Shown: positions 47,499 to 54,870 of the stretch, in pieces
Numbering within the stretch: position 1 is the first letter of the stretch
Layout of the letters: each line of letters opens with the position of its first letter
Source: Phycisphaerales bacterium
Lineage (GTDB): Bacteria > Planctomycetota > Phycisphaerae > UBA1845
Direction: 5' to 3'
Assembly (NCBI GenBank): GCA_020852275.1
Contig: JADZBE010000010.1
Coordinates: 1 to 64,000 of the forward strand
DNA: 64,000 nt
Made by a program: the position numbers and the translations under genes
Notes under the pieces: generated by a model
What the model was told of the DNA's origin: nothing
Databases searched by the model: none
Seen by the model: the letters and a program-made list of their open reading frames with translations, nothing else

Positions 47499-48623
47499 AT
47501 GATCAAACCAGACGTGTGGCGGAAACCGGCGCAGCCGCCGGTGAAGTTTGCTCCCACCGGCGGATTTCAGCGCGAATTGCGCCGGCGCATTGACGCCTAC
47601 TTTTCGGAAAGCGGCCGGCGTCCGCGGGATTGTCCGAGGATGTACCTCAAGACGGCGATCATGCTCGCCGCGCTGGCCGTGACGTATGTCCTGCTCCTGC
47701 TTTTCGCGGAGACGTGGGCGGCGGCGCTGCCGCTGGCAGTGCTGCTCGGGCTGTGCATGGCCGCGGTGGGCTTCAACGTCCAGCACGACGGCGGGCACGG
47801 CGGCTACTCGGAGCACCGCTGGGTCAACAAGCTCACGAGCCTGACGCTGGACCTGCTCGGCGGAAGCTCCTACATCTGGGCGCGCAAGCACAACACCATC
47901 CACCACAGCTACACCAACCTCGCCGAGCACGATGACGACATCGACATGGGCGTGCTGGGGAGGCTCTCGCCGCATCAGCGCCGGCTCGGGTTTCACCGGT
48001 TGCAGCAGTTCTACATGTGGCTGCTCTATTGCCTGCTGCCGGTGAAGTGGCACCTCGTGGACGACTTTCGAGCGGTCGCCACCGGGAAGATCGGCGAGCA
48101 TCGGTTCGCGCGGCCGAAGGGCTGGGACCTGGTGACGCTGATCGCCGGGAAAGTCGCGTTCTTCACGCTGGCGCTGGCGGTGCCGATGCTGATGCACCCC
48201 GTCTGGGCCGTGCTCACGCTCTATGCCGTGGCGACGTTTGTGATGGGGTTGATCCTCAGCGTCGTGTTTCAGTTGGCCCACTGCGTCGAAGAGGCCGGAT
48301 TCCCGCAACCGCAGGCGGACAGCGGGCGCATCCAGGCCGACTGGGCGTCGCATCAGATCGAAACGACGGTGGACTTCGGCCGGCACAACCGGGTCCTCTC
48401 CTGGCTCGTGGGCGGGCTCAATTTTCAGGTCGAGCACCACCTCTTCCCGCACGTGTGCCACGTTCACTACCCGGCCATTGCGCCCATCGTGGAGCAGACG
48501 TGTGCGGAGTTCGGGCTGCGGTATCGCGCCAATCCGACGTTCCGCGCGGCGGTGGCGTCGCACTTCAGATGGCTGCGGCGCATGGGCAGGCGGGACTTCG
48601 AGCCGGCCCTGAGCGCGGCTTAG
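47499..48623 (+). CDS. Membrane fatty acid desaturase
   Basis: A 374-residue acyl-lipid/acyl-CoA desaturase. Two pairs of membrane helices (YLKTAIMLAALAVTYVLLLL, ALPLAVLLGLCMAAVGFN; then LVTLIAGKVAFFTLALAVPM, HPVWAVLTLYAVATFVMGLI) hold the di-iron site on the cytosolic side. The three histidine boxes are HDGGH (in VQHDGGHGGYS), HNTIHH (in ARKHNTIHHSYTN) and QVEHH (in LNFQVEHHLFPHVCHVHYP). Gln as the first residue of the third box is characteristic of front-end (delta-6-type) desaturases, but there is no cytochrome b5 domain. ATG 47499 follows GGAGAGG closely. The gene is alone, so the electron donor is encoded elsewhere. Confidence 0.93.
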   Translation: MIKPDVWRKPAQPPVKFAPTGGFQRELRRRIDAYFSESGRRPRDCPRMYLKTAIMLAALAVTYVLLLLFAETWAAALPLAVLLGLCMAAVGFNVQHDGGHGGYSEHRWVNKLTSLTLDLLGGSSYIWARKHNTIHHSYTNLAEHDDDIDMGVLGRLSPHQRRLGFHRLQQFYMWLLYCLLPVKWHLVDDFRAVATGKIGEHRFARPKGWDLVTLIAGKVAFFTLALAVPMLMHPVWAVLTLYAVATFVMGLILSVVFQLAHCVEEAGFPQPQADSGRIQADWASHQIETTVDFGRHNRVLSWLVGGLNFQVEHHLFPHVCHVHYPAIAPIVEQTCAEFGLRYRANPTFRAAVASHFRWLRRMGRRDFEPALSAA

Positions 48624-48646
48624 CGGCTGGGCCGAAGGGCGACACT

Positions 48647-48751
48647 CGTCATTTCCGCGCAGCCGAGAACCCGGTTCCGTCATTCCCGCGCAGGCGGGAA
48701 TCCAGTGCTTTCCCGTTGCGCTCTGGCCCCCCGCCTGCGCGGGCGTAACGG
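48647..48751. repeat. REP-A, three elements
   Basis: A diverged head copy, then a canonical inverted pair (CGTCATTCCCGCGCAGGCGG and CCCCCCGCCTGCGCGGGCGT), just after the desaturase gene. Confidence 0.8.
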
Positions 48752-48804
48752 GTGCCAGTTTCCGGGTCCGAGTTCCACGATGGTTTGATTTGTAGGTCCG
48801 TTGT

Positions 48805-48838
48805 GCCATGCTAACGCTGAGTACAGCGAGAGCATGGC
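48805..48838. repeat. REP-B hairpin
   Basis: Outer stem GCCATGCT / AGCATGGC (8 bp), inner stem CGCTG / CAGCG. Stem bases differ from the 12053 and 16529 copies but change on both sides (TGTTT to TGCT, AAACA to AGCA), preserving pairing. Confidence 0.85.
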
Positions 48839-48857
48839 ACCCGAACGCACTTGGCAA

Positions 48858-48887
48858 CATGCTCACGCTGAGTACAGCGAGAGCATG
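48858..48887. repeat. REP-B hairpin, second copy
   Basis: Outer stem CATGCT / AGCATG with the same inner ACGCTGAGTACAGCG core, 20 bp after the previous copy in the same orientation. Confidence 0.85.
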
Positions 48888-49135
48888 CCACCCGGCCGGA
48901 GCCGATCTTTCGAACCGGCTGCAAATCCGCGCGGTTCGCCCTTGCGTATTCCTACCCGGGCGCTTATGCTCCCCGTGTTGGCTCGCAACCTTGGGTGTAC
49001 GCGACTCTTACGCGTCCCGCACCTCCTTGATCGCCCGCCCACCTTCTCGGCCGGAGCTTCGGCCGCTTTCAAACGCGACTCTGAAAGCAAAACACGGGTC
49101 GCACGCGTATTTCCAGAATGGAAGTGAGCATCAGC

Positions 49136-49420
49136 ATGGGTAACAAACTTTATGTCGGCAACCTCGGATTCGACGTCACCAGCTCGGATCTCCAGCAGCT
49201 CTTCACGCCGCACGGCACGGTGCAGAGCGCCCAGGTGATCGAGGACCGGGACGCCGGACGCAGCAAGGGCTTCGGCTTCGTCGAAATGGGATCCTCAGAG
49301 GAGGCCGCGCGGGCAATCGCGGCGCTGAACGGGCAGGCCCACGCCGGTCGTCCGCTGACGGTCAGCGAGGCGAAGCCGCGCGAGAACCGCCCCGCCCGTG
49401 CCGGAAGCCGGGCGCGCTAA
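49136..49420 (+). CDS. RRM-domain RNA-binding protein
   Basis: A 94-residue single-RRM protein: RNP2 KLYVGNLGFD (residues 4-13), RNP1 SKGFGFVEM (about 44-52), the helix SSEEAARAIAAL and final strand RPLTVSEAKPR, then a short Arg-rich tail. Such cold-shock-associated, glycine-rich-type RNA-binding proteins occur in cyanobacteria and planctomycetes and bind single-stranded RNA. ATG 49136 begins at the conserved MGNKLYVG. ATG 49118 would add six residues; GGAAGTGAG fits ATG 49136 better. A perfect hairpin follows at 49442. It is a single gene. Confidence 0.93.
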   Translation: MGNKLYVGNLGFDVTSSDLQQLFTPHGTVQSAQVIEDRDAGRSKGFGFVEMGSSEEAARAIAALNGQAHAGRPLTVSEAKPRENRPARAGSRAR

Positions 49421-49441
49421 GGCGAAAGTGTAGTTTGCGAT

Positions 49442-49470
49442 CGCCCTCGCCTCTTTCGGAGGCGAGGGCG
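49442..49470 (+). terminator. Terminator-like hairpin of the RRM gene
   Basis: Perfect 12-bp stem CGCCCTCGCCTC / GAGGCGAGGGCG with loop TTTCG, 21 bp after the stop codon. No U tract. Confidence 0.7.
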
Positions 49471-49747
49471 TAGCGCGTTGCCGCCCGTTCTTGAGTCAAG
49501 CCGTGCGTGTCCACCCCCCGCCACCCTCGCCATCCCCCGCCGCCCTGGCACTCACCACGCCTCTGCACTCCCAGGGCCTTCCAATGATCCCCTTTCCCGC
49601 AGCAGCCGTCGGGATCGAAACCACCACCTTCCGGACGCCCTTACTCCATCACAAGAACGACTGGATCGGCTTCCCCCCACGAGGATGACGGCTTCTTGGA
49701 ACTCCCCCGCAAATGCGGCATCAAGCCCAGCAGCCCATCGGCATGCG
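49471..49747. other. Gap downstream of the defence-like operon
   Basis: No convincing gene. Pro/Ala-rich frames here look like chance. Composition shifts toward lower GC at its right end, where the methylase gene begins. Confidence 0.4.
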
Positions 49748-50839
49748 TCAAACGAGGTGGAAGTGACAATCGATTTCGACGCCTATGCCGTCGCTATTCG
49801 GCCTGAACGATCTGGTCTGTCGGTTTTTCAGTTTGCTCACATCCCAGGAAACCAGCTCCACCTTGCGACCCGAGAAGCAAGCGGCGCCGGCCAATGCGGA
49901 GCGGATTCGGTCGGGCCTTAGCCTGCGACCGCCGATCCGCACAACAACGTTTGCTCCTTTTGCAAGAACGCTACCGAGCGACCGCCATGTGTCCGCGATG
50001 AATCGCCAGTAGCGGTCTTCGCGCCTGTGTCGGTCGTCGCTGTTCCTCTGGTCGCTTTTCGGCTCGTTACCGGCACCGAGGAACCAGCGTCGCAGCCACT
50101 GGTCCTCCTCAAAGTCGGTTGTATCGAAATAGGGAGGGGAGGTCACAACGCAGCGTAGGTTTTTCGGGATCGTTACCTCGATGTTCGAAAGCTTGCGAAC
50201 GTCGATCTGCATGATGTGGGACTGACCCACGGGCAATGCCGACTTGTACCGGTACGCCGCCCACTGTCGCACAATGTCGAACACGTCACGATCTGGTGGA
50301 GCTTGCTTGTGCTTCGCCCAGTACCGCAGCGAATAAGCCGGCTTGGTGCTGATGGTTCGCGGCATCTGATTGCTGAGGTAGCCACCTGATGCCACGTCGC
50401 CATGGAGCGCCCCGAGGACGAGTCCCGCAAACATTCCATCAGACTTCTTGGTGCGCCACTCCAACTTCTGCCGCAGATACATGAGCTGCTGCAGCGTGCG
50501 CCCTGAAAATGCGACGCCGAAGAACTCGGGTAGCGCACGCGCGGCGGCCGCCCAGTGCCGGGCGTCGAACGACGCTTCGAGTTCGTCGATCCTCGCCATA
50601 AGCGTGCGCAGGCTGGGTGCGTTAGTTTTTGCTTTCGTGATGCAATACGCCACATCGTTGATGTCCGACGCGATCGCCCGGCGTTCCAGCAGCAGTGCGG
50701 ATAACGGCGTGGTTCCACGGCCGCTAAAGGGATCCAGCACCCAATCGCCGCGGCGTGTCAGCCGCTTGATCCACGCCTCCGCGAACGTCTCGGGGAACAT
50801 CGCGAAGTACGGGCACAGTGAGTGGAACCGGTTCCTCAT
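49748..50839 (-). CDS. DNA methyltransferase (N4-cytosine/N6-adenine type)
   Basis: A 363-residue amino-methyltransferase. The AdoMet-binding motif DPFSGRGTT is at residues 36-44, with ALLLERRAIASDINDVAYCI following. The catalytic motif VTSPPYF is at 232-238, with RDWERH-like motifs absent. Motif order (binding site first, a long insert, then TSPPY) is that of the alpha-type arrangement, with the roughly 190-residue middle part as possible target recognition domain. TSPPY is seen in N4-cytosine and some N6-adenine enzymes, so the modified base is uncertain. ATG 50839 overlaps the stop of the nuclease gene (TGATG), indicating coupling. It would protect host DNA from the nuclease encoded just upstream. 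Confidence 0.88.
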   Translation of the reverse strand: MRNRFHSLCPYFAMFPETFAEAWIKRLTRRGDWVLDPFSGRGTTPLSALLLERRAIASDINDVAYCITKAKTNAPSLRTLMARIDELEASFDARHWAAAARALPEFFGVAFSGRTLQQLMYLRQKLEWRTKKSDGMFAGLVLGALHGDVASGGYLSNQMPRTISTKPAYSLRYWAKHKQAPPDRDVFDIVRQWAAYRYKSALPVGQSHIMQIDVRKLSNIEVTIPKNLRCVVTSPPYFDTTDFEEDQWLRRWFLGAGNEPKSDQRNSDDRHRREDRYWRFIADTWRSLGSVLAKGANVVVRIGGRRLRPDRIRSALAGAACFSGRKVELVSWDVSKLKNRQTRSFRPNSDGIGVEIDCHFHLV

Positions 50840-51786
50840 CAGGCGCCCTTCTTCTTGAGTGCCTCCTTGAGCCAGATCCGACACTCGGTAATTGCGGTGT
50901 CCCTGGCGTCAGCGGCAAACTGGGTGATGCGGCAACGATCGAACACGATGCCCCGAGACTGGACAGTGTGCCTCTCCCAATCGCGACCCAATATCCGATT
51001 AGGCACCATGTAGACGGGGACCGGTTCAAGGGCAAGCTGTTTCTGGAAGTAGAGGTTAGAGAAGGCACGCGGGTTGAGCTTGCCAAGATCCTCTTGCCAG
51101 TGAACGCCCGTTTTGCATTGGGCGAACGCGACGATGCCCCCCGCCCTGGCGTCGCAGAAGTGGCGCCACACGGCGATATCCACGCCGCCGTCGCCAGCAC
51201 CGGGCGACTTCGCGTTTTTCTTCCATCCCAGCCCTTCACGGAGGCTAGCGCATAGCTTGTTGATGATGGCTGGAAAGTCCTGCTTTGTCCTGCTGGTACT
51301 CGTGCCGATGGTCAGCGCGTCAGCAAACTGCCCTCGGCCGCCCCAGTAGGACATCAGCGCGTCGGAGCAGAGTCGTTCAAAGGTCGCGGTGGGGTCGATG
51401 TTCTTTAGTCGGCGCTTCCTGGCGTGCATGCTCCAGCGCGATATTGCGAGCATGAACACGTACACGACGGCATTACGTTCCTTTTCGATACCGGCAGAAT
51501 TCGACTGGAGGACTTCTCCGCCGTTCACGAGCTTGAAGGGGTAGAGCTTTTTCCGTCCGGCGCTGGACCAAGCGAGAGTCCGCGACCGGTCGGCGATCTC
51601 GTTGAACGCCTCTTCTGAGAGCTGTCGGGCCTTGTCCTCCGACACCGAACTTGGGCGACGAAGCGCCCGGGCAAGATCCTCCTGCGACGTGTTGCCGTCC
51701 GGCGAGAAAAGCGCGGTGAGTTCGACCCAATCCGCATGCTCTACTGACGGCGCATTGACGCTCGGCACATCCACGAGGCGCTGCAT
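50839..51786 (-). CDS. Putative restriction endonuclease (PD-(D/E)xK-like)
   Basis: A 315-residue protein of no named family I can assign. The N-terminal 70 residues look like a helical DNA-contact domain (TSQEDLARALRRPSSVSEDK). From residue 130 there is a plausible PD-(D/E)xK nuclease core: TFERLCSDALMSYW (E137 on the first helix), GAGDGGVDIAVW (D203), then GGIVAFAQCKTG (Q223-x-K225), and a later helix region. Mrr and type II enzymes use the same D...(E/Q)xK layout with a nearby FExxxxxAL helix. It lies between the ParB-like gene (5 bp upstream) and the methylase gene (overlapping stop and start). The role as the restriction half is inferred from the motif and context. Confidence 0.65.
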   Translation of the reverse strand: MQRLVDVPSVNAPSVEHADWVELTALFSPDGNTSQEDLARALRRPSSVSEDKARQLSEEAFNEIADRSRTLAWSSAGRKKLYPFKLVNGGEVLQSNSAGIEKERNAVVYVFMLAISRWSMHARKRRLKNIDPTATFERLCSDALMSYWGGRGQFADALTIGTSTSRTKQDFPAIINKLCASLREGLGWKKNAKSPGAGDGGVDIAVWRHFCDARAGGIVAFAQCKTGVHWQEDLGKLNPRAFSNLYFQKQLALEPVPVYMVPNRILGRDWERHTVQSRGIVFDRCRITQFAADARDTAITECRIWLKEALKKKGA

Positions 51787-51791
51787 TTTGG

Positions 51792-52922
51792 CTATCCCTC
51801 TTGGCGACGACTCACCTTGCGCTTCGCCTCCATTTCCTTGGTGAGGTCCCCGGCTAGACCCTCGATTTCTCTTGCCAAACTCATCATGTCCGTGTCCTTG
51901 GGGTCGAAGCCAGTGCTCAACGTCGCATGGGCACGTTGTAGCGCCTGCTTCGATTCGTGGATTGCGCCTCTGAATAGCTGACGGTCACCGAGGGCTGCAT
52001 CGCGAGACACGGCGAGAGGGAGTCCATCGCGAAGGCTCTGCACACCCTTTGGGCTAAGGAGAACGGAGTCCAGAATCCCAAGGTCGGGGTTTTGCGACTG
52101 CATCACGGGGGCAATGTCTTGAGACTTGTCTCCGTAGAGCCAACCGCATAGTTCGCCGAGGTGCCTCAACTTGGACAACGGCACGGGACGGCGATCGGAC
52201 CGTTTTTTGTCCGAGATGCCGAGGAACTGCTGTATTCCTAGCTTGTCCAGCCCTGTGTAAATGTGGCTAAAGCCAAATTTCCTGTACGAGTTGTCGCGGC
52301 TGAACACCTTGGCGGCTTCGGCTTGCTCGATCACCATGAGCCCGCGGTACATGCGCTCCACCGTTGAGTGCGTGTCGCCGATTTGCTCTGCGATGTCGTC
52401 GAGGGGAACGCCGTACTCATTGTGGATCTGCGCGACATACTGTGCCTTGGAGTAGCTACCCCACGTCGCTGGGCCGTTGACATGCTTGAAGCCGAGGTAC
52501 TGCCAGACATCCCGACGCGTCGTGACGACGCATGGGAGGGTCGCCAGCGATTTCCGCCGGGTGCGGTCGATGTTCGGCAGGTCGGTTGCCTTCAGGCGCT
52601 GTCGCAGTTCGTCGTCGAGCAGAATGCGGACGGCAGCGAGTCGGCGATTCCCTTCGAGGACAACATACTTCTCAGCGCGTTTTTCAACGATCAGCGGCTC
52701 GTGCCGAAAGAACCCGTTGTGCGCGATGGACAGCGCCACCTCTTGGACCGCCATCATCGTCCAGAGGCTCCTGACTAGCGTCGCCTGCGATGCTCCCTCC
52801 TCCACGCCGTGCTCAACGAGGCGCGGGTTTTGGGGATCGAGCAGCAGCTTCTCAACCGGGATGTCGACTGCGTCCTTGGGGATGTTGGGTGGCGTGGTCT
52901 TCTTGTCTCTCTTCTTGGCCAT
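51792..52922 (-). CDS. ParB/Srx-like nuclease-domain protein of a defence-like operon
   Basis: A 376-residue protein. The N-terminal ParB/sulfiredoxin-like domain is seen in IPVEKLLLDPQNPRL, HEPLIVEKRAEKYVVLEGNR and RRLAAVRIL (EGNRR at residues 90-94, the nucleotide-binding position). A helix-turn-helix follows in AQIHNEYGVPLDDIAEQIGD with THSTVERMYRGL. The C-terminal 130 residues, largely helical, are unassigned. Proteins of this type without a ParA partner are found in phage, plasmid and defence contexts and may bind or cut DNA or hydrolyse CTP/ATP. It is the first gene of the unit ParB-like, nuclease, methylase. No ParA lies near, so chromosome partition is unlikely. Confidence 0.8.
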   Translation of the reverse strand: MAKKRDKKTTPPNIPKDAVDIPVEKLLLDPQNPRLVEHGVEEGASQATLVRSLWTMMAVQEVALSIAHNGFFRHEPLIVEKRAEKYVVLEGNRRLAAVRILLDDELRQRLKATDLPNIDRTRRKSLATLPCVVTTRRDVWQYLGFKHVNGPATWGSYSKAQYVAQIHNEYGVPLDDIAEQIGDTHSTVERMYRGLMVIEQAEAAKVFSRDNSYRKFGFSHIYTGLDKLGIQQFLGISDKKRSDRRPVPLSKLRHLGELCGWLYGDKSQDIAPVMQSQNPDLGILDSVLLSPKGVQSLRDGLPLAVSRDAALGDRQLFRGAIHESKQALQRAHATLSTGFDPKDTDMMSLAREIEGLAGDLTKEMEAKRKVSRRQEG

Positions 52923-53376
52923 CGGTCCGCACCATACTAGGCAATCGAATAAAGTGGAAGCGTTCGATTTCGTCAGACGGCGGGTGGCGTCACAGAACCG
53001 CTAAGGAGAGGTGCCGTGAGCGATAATGCCGTCGATTGCCCTATTCCGCTGGCGCCAAGGGGGCCCTTCGGGGTTCGCCTGCTTCTTCCGAATGCTCGCT
53101 TCACCGCAGCCTTGGCCTTGTCGCCAAACAGACAGACGCTCAAGCATACCATCACCATCCCGCCGCCGCCCTTGAGCAAGCTTGAGGCAGCCCCAACTTC
53201 GTTCCCGCCCACGCTGGCTGGCCCTAATCCTGATGCTCGCGGCAATGCTCTTCGTAGGCTCGATGGTACACTGGCTTGACATGTCGGTTCCGCGATTGTC
53301 AAGATCGTGAGATTCGCCGAAGGAGATGCAGAACGCAAATCCCTTCCAACGTGAACCGGCACGCAAATCTCCTGGA
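52923..53376. other. Gap upstream of the defence-like operon
   Basis: It must contain the operon promoter (reading left); TAGTAT at 52936-52941 (+ strand) is one faint candidate. One small hydrophobic ORF (53182-53310) is listed separately. Nothing else is recognised. Confidence 0.4.
53182..53310 (+). CDS. Possible small membrane peptide
   Basis: A 42-codon frame starting at TTG (LRQPQLRSRPRWLALILMLA, then AMLFVGSMVHWL) with a basic start, one clear hydrophobic helix and a short polar tail. No good ribosome binding site is seen. It could be a small membrane protein, a type I toxin-like peptide, or the end of a decayed gene. Confidence 0.25.
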   Translation: MRQPQLRSRPRWLALILMLAAMLFVGSMVHWLDMSVPRLSRS

Positions 53377-53668
53377 TCAGTTGGTTGTCGGCGGGGAGTA
53401 GCCTTGCGCCCCGACGATCGACCGTCCCCTCTCCGCGGCGGCGAGTCTCCGGAAGTAGGCACGCCACTCCTCCTTTTCGCGGCAACGGCGGGCCTGCACG
53501 CGCCGGCAGCGTTTCAGTGCTTCGGGGTCGGTCGGCATCATCGCCTCCACGGCGTCCGGCGGAGCGCACAGGGCGAGGAGTCGCTGCGTCGGCGTGCGTG
53601 CACGGTTCTCCTCAACCTGAAGGCACCGCCGACGCCCGGGTGCCGCGCGCTGCCAGTCGGCTTCGGAT
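53377..53668 (-). pseudogene. Degenerate copy of the 89-residue small ORF
   Basis: This is the counterpart of 54484-54753, at a constant offset of exactly 1080 bp and without indels across its length (RTPTQRLLALCAPPDAVEAM, CREKEEWRAYFRRLAAAERG). The start ATG has been lost (GATGGAATCC became GAGGAAATCC), and the C-terminus continues into unrelated sequence to a stop at 53377. Confidence 0.7.
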
Positions 53669-53696
53669 TTCCTCGTCGTCAGATTTTAGCCGGGGA

Positions 53697-53903
53697 TCAC
53701 CCTTTCCCTACCGGGTCCGGATACCGATACGTCTTCCCCTCGTGGTTCTTCACCAGCACGAAGTCGCCGTCGCGGCCTACGAGGCGGTCGGGGAAGAGCG
53801 GGATCTTGCCGCCGCCGCCGGGGGCGTCGATGACGAACGTCGGCACGGCGTAGCCCGTGGTGAAGCCGCGAAGCCCTTCGATGATCTCCAAGCCCTTCTC
53901 CAC
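53697..53903 (-). pseudogene. Duplicated 3' fragment of the aminomutase gene
   Basis: 68 codons nearly identical to the last 68 of the KamA-family gene (54866-56401): EKGLEIIEGLRGFTTGYAVP, then DAPGGGGKIPLFPDRLVGRD, then KNHEGKTYRYPDPVG. Homology stops abruptly near 53905. It includes the PLP-lysine motif but no radical SAM core, so it cannot be functional. Confidence 0.85.
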
Positions 53904-53939
53904 CGGCGTACAGATCGCCGTGCGCGTCCCGGCACATCG

Positions 53940-54476
53940 CTAAGGCCCACGTTCCCCGGCGGCTTCCTTCACCCAAGCTTCAAACTGCGTCTGGCGGGTT
54001 TCACCCACTTCGGTGAACGCGGCCATTTCGGCACGGATAAACTCAAAATCCAGCTCGCCGCGATACGCCTCAATCAGATCCTGAATATCCTGCTGATCCC
54101 GGGGCCTGAAAGCGGCGAGCTTCATGACGATGAGACCCTCGGCTGAAAGCACGTGGGAATCCAAGTCAAGAATCCGCGCTGGTTGAGCGCGGCCCAGCAC
54201 ATGAACGTGCATGGGCAGCATCGGCCGCATCAGGTCGACATCGGTTTCCTCGAACTTCAGCGACGTGCAGCCGTCGTCAACAAATTCGCGGATATTGCGA
54301 TGCAGGTCTACGCGGAAACCGTTGCCGCGCAGCGCTTCAAGGAGACCCGGCAGCGCGAGCTGCGGAACGGCCACGAGGGCGTCTACGTCTTCGGTCGTCC
54401 TGACGATGGAATGCTGAACCACCGCCACTCCGCCGATGATGGCGTACTGCACCCGGCGGTCGTTCAACGTCCGCAC
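53940..54476 (-). CDS. Nucleotidyltransferase-fold protein (MNT/AbiEii-like)
   Basis: About 178 residues. The nucleotidyltransferase signature is visible: VQYAIIGGVAVVQHSIVRTT, then EDVDALV (GG...DxD-like, here D-V-D), and FEETDVDLMRPM as the third acidic strand. LSAEGLIVMKLAAFRPRDQQ and DIQDLIEAYRG follow, as in DUF6036 and AbiEii-type toxins or antitoxins. The start is uncertain: GTG 54476 or TTG 54479 sit just after the stop of the small upstream ORF (54484), and an ATG at 54596 lies inside that ORF. The pair (small helical protein plus NTase) looks like a toxin-antitoxin module. It lies between the two copies of a segmental duplication. Confidence 0.75.
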   Translation of the reverse strand: MRTLNDRRVQYAIIGGVAVVQHSIVRTTEDVDALVAVPQLALPGLLEALRGNGFRVDLHRNIREFVDDGCTSLKFEETDVDLMRPMLPMHVHVLGRAQPARILDLDSHVLSAEGLIVMKLAAFRPRDQQDIQDLIEAYRGELDFEFIRAEMAAFTEVGETRQTQFEAWVKEAAGERGP

Positions 54477-54483
54477 CAAGGCC

Positions 54484-54753
54484 TCAGTCGCCCGGCGGAG
54501 ACTCTCCCCTTTCCGCGGCGGCGAGTCTCCGGAAGTAGGCACGCCACTCCTCCTTTTCGCGGCAACGGCGGGCCTGCACGCGCCGGTAGCGCTCAAGCGA
54601 TTCAGGGTCAGTTGGCATCAGCGCATCCACGGCGTCCAGCAGGCTGCACAGAGCAAGGAATCGCTCGGTCGGCGTGCGCGCACGGTTCTCCTCAATCTGA
54701 AGGCGCCGCCGACGCCTGAGTGCACGGTGCTGCCTGTCGGCTTCGGATTCCAT
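54484..54753 (-). CDS. Small basic helical protein upstream of the nucleotidyltransferase
   Basis: 89 residues, rich in Arg and Glu, predicted to be all helix: HRALRRRRRLQIEENRARTP, TERFLALCSLLDAVDALMPT, REKEEWRAYFRRLAAAERGE. I do not recognise a named family. Its stop is 8-10 bp from the likely start of the nucleotidyltransferase, so they are probably cotranscribed and may form a TA-like pair. A damaged copy exists 1080 bp downstream. The start ATG 54753 abuts the first unit of a 30-bp tandem array. Confidence 0.6.
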   Translation of the reverse strand: MESEADRQHRALRRRRRLQIEENRARTPTERFLALCSLLDAVDALMPTDPESLERYRRVQARRCREKEEWRAYFRRLAAAERGESPPGD

Positions 54754-54870
54754 CGTCGTCAGATTCTAGCCGGGGATCACCGCCGTCGTCAGACTCTAGC
54801 CGGGGATCACCGCCGTCGTCAGATTCTGGCCGGGGATCACCGCCGTTGTCAGGTTTAGCCGCCGATCACC
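54752..54870. repeat. 30-bp tandem repeat between small ORF and aminomutase gene
   Basis: Four units with period 30 (starts about 54752, 54782, 54812, 54842), each (G)CCGTCGTCAGA(T/C)TCTAG plus CCGGGGATCACC, the last diverged. The duplicated locus at about 53672-53702 has a single unit. It has no spacers, so it is not a CRISPR. Confidence 0.85.

Noticed and set aside
47499..48866. Long minus-strand frame over the desaturase gene and the repeats
   Set aside because: It runs through minisatellites and REP elements. The histidine boxes are on the + strand.
51792..52922. The ParB-like gene as a chromosome-partition ParB
   Set aside because: There is no ParA gene and no parS-like palindromes, and it sits in an operon with a nuclease and methylase.
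54752..54870. Four 30-bp direct repeats as a possible CRISPR array
   Set aside because: The units are contiguous with no spacers and there are no cas genes. The array fits replication slippage.
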